Below, piece by piece: positions 12,963 to 18,819 of a stretch of DNA of 20,897 nucleotides. The notes under the pieces were generated by a model. The model was not told the origin of the DNA. It saw only the letters and a list, made by a program, of their open reading frames with translations, and searched no databases. The position numbers and the translations under genes are program-made. The first letter of the stretch is position 1, and each line of letters starts with the position of its first letter. Source of the DNA: Cytophagia bacterium (GTDB lineage: Bacteria; Bacteroidota; Bacteroidia; UBA7662). The DNA is taken from positions 1 to 20,897 of the forward strand of contig RFOZ01000017.1 of assembly GCA_009926405.1 (NCBI GenBank), read 5' to 3'.

Positions 12963-15746
12963 TTAGGGAAGGGCCAAATTGACCCGAACAATTCCTCCCC
13001 TCAACAGCCACCAACCACCGCGGGTGGGCGGGATATCGCTTCCGGGGACCCAAGGAGAAAGAACCCAGGGACCCTGACGGAAAAGCGAGGTTTGATGCCC
13101 CAATTCAAGGCCCACCAATCCGGCAATCCCGGATAATTTCCAGGTCAATTCTCCGTACATCATTCGTCCGGGTTCACCCAATAAATAGGCACAGACCGTT
13201 TCGGTCGCGCGCATTCGGGCCAAGGGCTTCCAATGGGTAATGCTCAAACGGGGGGTTTGGTATTCCTGCATCAGGGTGAACCAGGATTTTTGGGCCGTAA
13301 GTAAATGGGGGTTCAACCCACGGGGTGCCATCGCTCGTTCGCTGCCCCAACCATAAGCCTGGGAGGGCCAGGCATAAAAATCAGCGAAGGTGCGGGGGCT
13401 TTGGGGAAACCAACCAGCCTCCAATCGACCGTGCCAGCGGCGGTCCGCCCCCAAGTCTAGGTTACGCTCTGCAAATAAATGGAGGCGTGACCAGGGAAAG
13501 GCAGCGTTCTGCTGATAAACCCACGATGCATCCAAATCCAAACCCACGAAAGCCTCGGAGCTGCGACGATACCGAACCCACCCGTTGACCCTCCTTTTTT
13601 CGGTCAAAGGTTCCCAACGCCAGGCCGCATGAACCCGGACGCGTTGGTGTTCCATGAAAAATTCTTCGAGGGTGCCCGAGGGCCGTATCGAATAGAAAGT
13701 CGAGCTGGCGCCAATTCCACTTAAAGCGGATGACCACATGGGCGAATGGTAAAGATCGGAGGACTGCATAACATAGGATCGTTGGTCAACCCCGGCGCCC
13801 AGCCACATTCTCCATTTTTTGGTAAGACGTTGTTCCAGATCGCCACCAACTTTGGTGGTCAAAACACCTTCCAAACCCGTATACCACCAAGGTCTTTGCT
13901 CGTTGGGTTTGGGAGAACCTATCGACAAAAGATGAACCCAACGAGGCAATTGCAAACCGCTGAGGGGCTCCAAAGCAGAGCCTGCTTCCACGTGCCAACG
14001 GGTCTCCGTCGTGCTACGGGACCAATCGATGGCAGGAAGGATCCGATGCAAGCGAGAACCCCAACGCAGGGATGCTTTCAACGATGTGTTACGATTCTCG
14101 ACATCCCTGAGCTGAACCTGGTAGGTCCCGGAGACGACCCATCCCTCCAAAGGATTGTAGAGGTCCAAAGCGGACAACCGCGGTCGGAGCCAACCACTCC
14201 ATTCCTTGCTTTGCCAGGCTTGGCCCGCAGCATCCCGGCCCTTTTGGGATTGGTTTCCCCATAACATATTTTTGATAAAACGAGACACCGATGAGCGCGT
14301 TGTATCACTGGATGTTTGGGGCTTTTTGAGCGCAGCCATGCTATCGGCAACGGCATAACCCTTCTGTTCGGCGCTGTCCAGGCGAATGGTTCGCAACGTT
14401 TCCCACAACGAATCCGAAGACGCATCGGCAGCGGTATCCACCTCAAAACGGTATTCGGCATCCAGGCCAGAGGGGCTATCCAAGCCAGCGGTGCTATCCA
14501 AGCCAGCGGTGCTATCCAGGCCAACAGTAGCCTTGCGAATAACATCCGCCGCAAGGGACGATTCGGCAACTGCTGAATCCGCAACAACTCGAGCGCTTTT
14601 TTTTCGGCTCGACCTGGTTTTGGTCAATGAAGGCGATGGGCCAACAGGTCTGGGGGAGGACGCCACCGAGGGCAAGCGGTTCGGCGGGGCCAGCACTTCG
14701 TCAAAACGGCGAATGGAACTGATATAGCGAACACGGGCCGAGGCACCCAAAAAGCTCAACTCCATTTGCAGATCTTCCATGGTCTGCATCGAAAAACCCT
14801 GAACCCTGCGGTATTGCTTGCCGATTCGAAAGACATCCCCGGCAGGATTGTTCACAACCAATTCAACCCGGTCCAAACTCCAGTCCTTGCTACGCAAAAC
14901 CAAGGTCCCCCGGTAACGATTGGAAGACCCACCGCGAGGGCGGACTGCAATGCGGTGCAATCGCTCGCCCTCTTCTTCTTCGGAACCCAAATACTCAAAA
15001 CGATAGTGGGCAAAAGATTTGGGGGACAAAGGCGATACCCAATCCCGGCTCTGGGGCTCGTATAAATTAATATTGGAATAATTCAAATTGGCCTCCATGC
15101 TTTTGGGCAAATTGGAGCGACGGGACAAAACCTTCTCTTCAAAATTTCGAGGCTGGCGGTACTTAATCCGACTGGCGGATTCCATAACATAGGTAACGCC
15201 TTGTTTGAGTCCCTCTTTTTCCAACTGCCGGCGCAGAACCCAGGGGACTTCCACGATTTTGAATTGGCCTTTGACATAGGTCTCGGCGGTATACCGCCAA
15301 GGACCAGCGGCATGGGTTGGTGCCGCGGCAATTGCTTTGCGCATCATACCGTAGGCGGGATCCTCTTTGCCGGCTTTCACGGTGATTTCCTGCAAGGCTA
15401 CCACCCGGGGCTCCATAATCAGTTCCGGTCCTTCGATAACATTCCCTGAACCGCGGACGCATTCCCAATTCAATCGCCGGGGGCGATATCCCAAATGCGC
15501 AACTTGAATCGTGTAGGCTCCCAGGGGGAGATAGACCTCATAGCGTCCGTTCTCGTTGCTGAGGCCGGTGATTTGACCCGGTTCAAAAACCAAGGTAGCG
15601 TAGGCGACCCCACGACCCTGATCGTCCTTGACCCAACCCTGGACCCGGACCGTGCCCGGTGGCTGGGCCGCAGTCACCCGCAAAAACAACCAAAAAAGCA
15701 GGCCCCAAAGAGCAATGTTTCGGCCAAAAAAAAGCCTGCACCCCAA
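12963..15746 (-). CDS. DUF5686 outer-membrane protein with carboxypeptidase-like regulatory domain
   Basis: Large surface protein of a Bacteroidota family of unknown function. In order: a hydrophobic signal (ALWGLLFWLFLRVTAAQ), a CarboxypepD_reg-like beta-sandwich (VRVQGWVKDDQGRGVAYATL to about LGYRPRRLNW), the DUF5686 region (WRYTAETYVKGQFKIVEVP, KSFAHYRFEYLGSEEEEGER, TLVLRSKDWSLDRVELVVNN), a low-complexity Ser/Ala/Asp insert with GLDSTA repeats, and a C-terminal half of alternating strands with many Trp/Tyr (GWLRPRLSALDLYNPLEGWV onward) that looks like an outer-membrane beta-barrel. No TonB plug signature is seen. The start is uncertain: the frame runs open through the tRNA gene, but no ATG or GTG lies between the tRNA and the signal peptide. 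TTG at 15746, used here, gives a basic n-region (GCRLFFGRN); ATT at 15716 and a CTG at 15701 are alternatives. TTG lies in the loop of the tRNA terminator. Confidence 0.82.
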   Translation of the reverse strand: MGCRLFFGRNIALWGLLFWLFLRVTAAQPPGTVRVQGWVKDDQGRGVAYATLVFEPGQITGLSNENGRYEVYLPLGAYTIQVAHLGYRPRRLNWECVRGSGNVIEGPELIMEPRVVALQEITVKAGKEDPAYGMMRKAIAAAPTHAAGPWRYTAETYVKGQFKIVEVPWVLRRQLEKEGLKQGVTYVMESASRIKYRQPRNFEEKVLSRRSNLPKSMEANLNYSNINLYEPQSRDWVSPLSPKSFAHYRFEYLGSEEEEGERLHRIAVRPRGGSSNRYRGTLVLRSKDWSLDRVELVVNNPAGDVFRIGKQYRRVQGFSMQTMEDLQMELSFLGASARVRYISSIRRFDEVLAPPNRLPSVASSPRPVGPSPSLTKTRSSRKKSARVVADSAVAESSLAADVIRKATVGLDSTAGLDSTAGLDSPSGLDAEYRFEVDTAADASSDSLWETLRTIRLDSAEQKGYAVADSMAALKKPQTSSDTTRSSVSRFIKNMLWGNQSQKGRDAAGQAWQSKEWSGWLRPRLSALDLYNPLEGWVVSGTYQVQLRDVENRNTSLKASLRWGSRLHRILPAIDWSRSTTETRWHVEAGSALEPLSGLQLPRWVHLLSIGSPKPNEQRPWWYTGLEGVLTTKVGGDLEQRLTKKWRMWLGAGVDQRSYVMQSSDLYHSPMWSSALSGIGASSTFYSIRPSGTLEEFFMEHQRVRVHAAWRWEPLTEKRRVNGWVRYRRSSEAFVGLDLDASWVYQQNAAFPWSRLHLFAERNLDLGADRRWHGRLEAGWFPQSPRTFADFYAWPSQAYGWGSERAMAPRGLNPHLLTAQKSWFTLMQEYQTPRLSITHWKPLARMRATETVCAYLLGEPGRMMYGELTWKLSGIAGLVGLELGHQTSLFRQGPWVLSPWVPGSDIPPTRGGWWLLRGGIVRVNLALP
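14457..14528 (-). repeat. 18-bp coding tandem repeat (GLDSTA) in the DUF5686 gene
   Basis: Four 18-bp units (14457-14474, 14475-14492, 14493-14510, 14511-14528) encode repeats of GLDSTA-type hexapeptides on the minus strand. The two central units are identical; the outer ones are diverged. They fall in the Ser/Ala/Asp-rich linker between the DUF5686 region and the barrel-like half, so copy-number change would keep frame. Confidence 0.9.
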
Positions 15747-15756
15747 GGATGCAGGC
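15726..15756 (-). terminator. Rho-independent terminator after tRNA-Leu
   Basis: On the minus strand a 7-bp stem GCCTGCA/TGCAGGC (15734-15740 with 15750-15756) encloses a 9-base loop and is followed by eight T (15733-15726). It begins five bases after the tRNA 3' end and is a convincing terminator for the tRNA transcript, yet the apparent coding frame of the DUF5686 protein runs through it. Confidence 0.85.
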
Positions 15757-15760
15757 CGGG

Positions 15761-15842
15761 TGCCGAAGGCCGGACTCGAACCGGCATGTCTTGCGACACA
15801 CGCCCCTGAAACGTGCGTGTCTACCAATTTCACCACTTCGGC
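15761..15842 (-). tRNA. tRNA-Leu (anticodon CAG)
   Basis: An 82-nt leucine tRNA folds on the minus strand: acceptor stem GCCGAAG/CTTCGGC, D arm containing AATTGGTAGA, anticodon stem CACGT/GCGTG around loop TTCAGGG with anticodon CAG (reads CUG), a variable arm TGTC-GCAA-GACA as expected of class II tRNAs, and T arm GCCGG-TTCGAGT-CCGGC. The discriminator is A; the genome continues CCC, so CCA is not encoded. Confidence 0.97.
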
Positions 15843-15909
15843 TGACTTTAAACCTCCCTCCATAACAAACCCGGCACGGGGCAGGGCCTTGCAACGCGTC
15901 GGAAGGGGT

Positions 15910-15917
15910 CAAATATA
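15910..15917 (-). promoter_or_regulatory. Candidate -7 promoter box for tRNA-Leu
   Basis: The minus strand reads TATATTTG, a perfect TAnnTTTG match, about 68 bases before the tRNA 5' end, with a TTTT about 19 bases further upstream. If readthrough of the downstream terminator occurs, this promoter could also serve the DUF5686 gene. Confidence 0.5.
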
Positions 15918-15981
15918 CATTCATCAACTTTGAAAACGAATTGATACGCCTTGGAGCCTGAAGAAGGCCTCTTGAACGCCC

Positions 15982-15989
15982 TATCTTTG
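15982..15989 (+). promoter_or_regulatory. Candidate -7 promoter box for the M16 peptidase
   Basis: TATCTTTG matches TAnnTTTG perfectly and ends eight bases before the ATG at 15998, predicting a leader of only a few bases. No -33 TTTG at normal spacing is visible. Confidence 0.4.
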
Positions 15990-15997
15990 GCGCCCTG

Positions 15998-17254
15998 ATG
16001 GTGGTTCAAAATTTGCCTCGTATTCTGCGCACGTCCCGTGGTTTTCCCGTCTTGTGGGTGCACGAACCAAGCCATAGCCTGAGCCATATGGCTCTGCTCA
16101 GCGATTGTGGAAGCCGGGACGATGAACCCACGGGCTCTGGATCAACCCATTTTTTGGAGCATTTGCTTTTCAAGGGCACCGAAGATCGTCGACCCATGCA
16201 AGTCCTGACGGAACTCGAAAACAAAGGCGGAGATATCAATGCCTTCACCACCAAGGAGCGCCTGGTCTTGCATGCTTCCTCCCCGGCCATACATAGCCGG
16301 TCGGCGGTGGATTTGGTGGCGGATATGTGGTGGAATTCCCGCTGGACCGATCAAGAATTTGCCAAAGAACAAAAAGTCATCCGAGAAGAGATTGGAATGT
16401 ACAGCGACAACCCGGATGAGAGCCTTTTGGAGGCTTTCGAAAAAGCTGTTTACGGCCAACACCCTTTGTCTCACCCCATTTTGGGCTATGAATCCAGCCT
16501 GACGGCCCTAAGCAGTGCTTCGGTTCGGCATCATTATCAATCGGTTTTTGGATCAAAGCCTGCTGTCTTTGTTTACCACGGCCCCTTGGAGGCCGCGGAG
16601 ATCCTGAAAGTCCTGGAAAACCGAATACCCAAGCGGGCCTACAAAACCCACAAATCGTCCCCAAGCCGAAAGGCTCCCAGCTCGCTGCGTGGTCAAAAGG
16701 AGCACGAAGAACTCAAGGATTTCAATCAAGCCTACGGTATCATGGGGGGTCGTGCCCCTTCGGTTCGGCACGATAGGCGTTGGGCGTTGGCGCTGTTGAT
16801 CAATTGGCTAGGGGGAGACCATATGAGCGCCCGCCTCAGCATGGAGCTCCGCGAAAAGTCAGCCCTGGTCTACGATATCGATGCCCATTACTCGCCTTAT
16901 TCGGATTCCGGGATGTGGAGCATCCAGTTTTCTTGCGATGCAGGGCAAGCGCCCAAAGTCCGCACCAAAATCGATCGCATCCTGAGCAACCCACGCCTTC
17001 GCTGCCCGGGTCCTAAGGAATTCAAAATCGCCAAGGAACAACTTATTGGCCGTCTCCTTTTGGCCGAAGAAAACAGACTCCAAAACCTAATCGGCTGGGG
17101 TCAGGCCTTCTTGGACGGCCACGGTTTGCTGACCCAACAGGAAATTGTGGACCGAATCCACCACATCCCCCTGACACAACTCCAAACCATGGCGGAGCAG
17201 CTCTTTGTTAAGCAAGGTTGGCGGAGCCTGATTTGGCGGAACGAAACGGCATAG
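15998..17254 (+). CDS. M16 family zinc peptidase (insulinase/processing-peptidase type)
   Basis: The 418-residue protein has the inverted zinc motif HxxEH as HFLEH (H51, E54, H55), followed by the family segments GGDINAFTTKERLVLHASS and VIREEIGMYSDNPDE, which carries the third zinc ligand. The C-terminal half (MSARLSMELREKSALVYDID) is the usual non-catalytic domain with the R/Y substrate-binding segment. No signal peptide is evident, so it is probably cytosolic, unlike many larger M16 proteins. Such enzymes degrade or trim short peptides. It is followed after 31 bp by the O-methyltransferase gene. Confidence 0.94.
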   Translation: MVVQNLPRILRTSRGFPVLWVHEPSHSLSHMALLSDCGSRDDEPTGSGSTHFLEHLLFKGTEDRRPMQVLTELENKGGDINAFTTKERLVLHASSPAIHSRSAVDLVADMWWNSRWTDQEFAKEQKVIREEIGMYSDNPDESLLEAFEKAVYGQHPLSHPILGYESSLTALSSASVRHHYQSVFGSKPAVFVYHGPLEAAEILKVLENRIPKRAYKTHKSSPSRKAPSSLRGQKEHEELKDFNQAYGIMGGRAPSVRHDRRWALALLINWLGGDHMSARLSMELREKSALVYDIDAHYSPYSDSGMWSIQFSCDAGQAPKVRTKIDRILSNPRLRCPGPKEFKIAKEQLIGRLLLAEENRLQNLIGWGQAFLDGHGLLTQQEIVDRIHHIPLTQLQTMAEQLFVKQGWRSLIWRNETA

Positions 17255-17285
17255 CACAATCGGCGAAGGCCTAAATTTTTTGCTT

Positions 17286-17927
17286 ATGAATTTTTTGCCC
17301 CCCAACCTGGACGCCTACATCGAGGAGCACAGCCACGCGCCCTCCGCCCTTTTGGCGGATTTGGAACGCCAAACCCATCTGCGTTGCCTCATGCCCCAGA
17401 TGTGTTCAGGCTATTTACAAGGCCGGGTTCTGGCAATGATCAGTCGGATGCTGGCCCCGAAGCGCATTCTGGAGATTGGCACCTTTACCGGGTATTCGGC
17501 CCTTTGTTTGGCGGAAGGCTTAGCGGAAGGCGGAATCCTGCACAGCGTTGATAACAACCCCGAAGTCATGGACATGGCCCGGGAATTTGTGAATCGATCG
17601 GTATACCGCGAGCGCATTCATCTTCATACCGGCTCAGGCCTTGACCTCATCAAGCAAGTCAACGAAGACTGGGATCTGGTTTTTGTGGATGCAGACAAAG
17701 AGAATTACCCGGCCTATCTGGAGGCGTTGGTTGAGGTGCTCAAGCCAGGGGCTTATATTCTGGCCGACAATGTGTTATGGAGCGGAAAGGTGGCAGAGCC
17801 CGGGCTTTACAATGATGCGGAAACCGAAGCACTGCGTGAGTACAATCGCAGGGCGGTGACCCATCCTCGGTTGGAAACGGTGATTCTACCGGTGAGGGAT
17901 GGCTTATCCTTGGCGAGGGTACGCTAA
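17286..17927 (+). CDS. Class I SAM-dependent O-methyltransferase
   Basis: The 213-residue protein belongs to the caffeoyl-CoA/catechol O-methyltransferase type (Methyltransf_3). Motif I is ILEIGTFTGYSALCLAEGL, followed by an acidic residue in LHSVDNNPE that should bind the SAM ribose. The metal-binding region is DLVFVDADKENYP and ILADNVLWSGKV. I start at the ATG at 17286 (MNFLPPNLDAYIEE) rather than an upstream TTG. It is short enough to act on small diffusible catechol-like substrates, but the substrate is unknown. It probably shares a transcript with the M16 gene and converges on the outer-membrane gene, with 21 bp between stop codons. Confidence 0.94.
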   Translation: MNFLPPNLDAYIEEHSHAPSALLADLERQTHLRCLMPQMCSGYLQGRVLAMISRMLAPKRILEIGTFTGYSALCLAEGLAEGGILHSVDNNPEVMDMAREFVNRSVYRERIHLHTGSGLDLIKQVNEDWDLVFVDADKENYPAYLEALVEVLKPGAYILADNVLWSGKVAEPGLYNDAETEALREYNRRAVTHPRLETVILPVRDGLSLARVR

Positions 17928-17948
17928 TGAAGAATTGGGGGCAGCTTC

Positions 17949-18683
17949 TTAGAAGCGCCAGCCCACACGAATGGAAGGCAGTGCCCCAAAATTGGAGTTC
18001 ATTTTGCGGCTGCTGGGCTCCAGAATTCCGGAGTTGCTGCTGCTAAGGCTGGAGAAAGAGAATTCGGTGGGGCGGTTGTTCAGAATGGTCATTCCCCAAT
18101 TCATTTCCAATCCCAGGTAGAGGTTTTCGACCAAATAGAAATCGACACCAGCAACTGCACCGAAATTGAAGGACAGGAAAGGTGCCGTGATATCGGCTTT
18201 GGTTTGGAACTCATAATAACCTCCCAGGCTGTCTACGTTGTAGTCTTTCCAGGTTTCTTTGTTACGGCCGGCATTCAGACCAACGACGGCTCCAAAATAA
18301 GGAGAGAGCCTTTTGGTACCGGATGGGTGGTATTCAAAACCGGTTTGAAGACCCCATTGGCGATCGCTAACGGTGCGGGTTCCTTCGTTGCCGGTGAAAT
18401 TGGGATTCTGATAAACGCGCTCTACTTCGTTGCTTGTAGCTGCCTCAATGGTACCTCGCAATGCCATGCGATCGTTCAAAAAGTAGCGGTAACGCACTTT
18501 GGGCAATACAATCGTGTTTCCTTCAGCGATGTTAAGACCGACCTCAATGGTGGATTTATGGGCACCGTAGCTGGAAAAACTTCCGCTAGAGGCCGAAGAA
18601 AGCGGCTTTTGGGCCAAAAGAGGCTGGGCTAAACAAAGGGTCAAACATACCAAAAAGGCTGAAAAGGTCAATTTTTGGAGCAT
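17949..18683 (-). CDS. Small outer-membrane beta-barrel protein
   Basis: The 244-residue product has a clear Sec signal (MLQKLTFSAFLVCLTLCLAQ, then PLLAQ), followed by alternating polar/aromatic strands (STIEVGLNIAEGNTIVLPKV, PYFGAVVGLNAGRN, LYLGLEMNWGMTIL) and a C-terminal Phe in IRVGWRF. This is the pattern of an 8-stranded-type outer-membrane barrel (OmpA/OmpW-like porin superfamily). The start at 18683 was chosen because it begins the signal; a longer frame adds 18 residues. Function unknown; it may be a structural or adhesion barrel. It is divergent from the CotH gene. Confidence 0.85.
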   Translation of the reverse strand: MLQKLTFSAFLVCLTLCLAQPLLAQKPLSSASSGSFSSYGAHKSTIEVGLNIAEGNTIVLPKVRYRYFLNDRMALRGTIEAATSNEVERVYQNPNFTGNEGTRTVSDRQWGLQTGFEYHPSGTKRLSPYFGAVVGLNAGRNKETWKDYNVDSLGGYYEFQTKADITAPFLSFNFGAVAGVDFYLVENLYLGLEMNWGMTILNNRPTEFSFSSLSSSNSGILEPSSRKMNSNFGALPSIRVGWRF

Positions 18684-18734
18684 GGGAAGGAGTTTGAGGG
18701 GTTGGTAGAGTAGGTTTTGAACTTTAACGATTTC

Positions 18735-18742
18735 CAAAAGTA
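18735..18742 (-). promoter_or_regulatory. Candidate -7 promoter box for the outer-membrane protein
   Basis: The minus strand reads TACTTTTG, a perfect TAnnTTTG match, 51 bases before the chosen ATG. A TTTG lies 26 bases upstream of it, slightly too far for a standard -33 element. Confidence 0.45.
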
Positions 18743-18807
18743 AGCGAGAGGAACGGGGATTGCGACCCCAAAAGGGCCAAAATATGAGAATGGCCTAATT
18801 TTTCAAT

Positions 18808-18815
18808 TAATATTG
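18808..18815 (+). promoter_or_regulatory. Possible -7 promoter box for the CotH gene
   Basis: TAATATTG matches TAnnTTTG at all but one fixed position and ends four bases before the ATG at 18820. It is weak evidence on its own, but repeats the near-leaderless spacing of the scpB and tetR promoters. Confidence 0.3.
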
Positions 18816-18819
18816 AAGC

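Noticed and set aside
12963..15746. TonB-dependent receptor
   Set aside because: Despite the carboxypeptidase-like N-terminal domain and barrel-like C-terminus, no plug domain motif is visible and the middle fits DUF5686.
15747..15863. Upstream extension of the DUF5686 reading frame, starting at an ATG at 15863
   Set aside because: It is a translation of the tRNA-Leu gene and part of its terminator (VKLVDTHVSGACVARHAGSS is the tRNA read as protein), so it cannot be the true N-terminus.
17944..17956. Palindrome GCTTCTTAGAAGC at the end of the outer-membrane protein gene as a bidirectional terminator
   Set aside because: The stem is short, overlaps the stop codon, and no T run follows on either strand.
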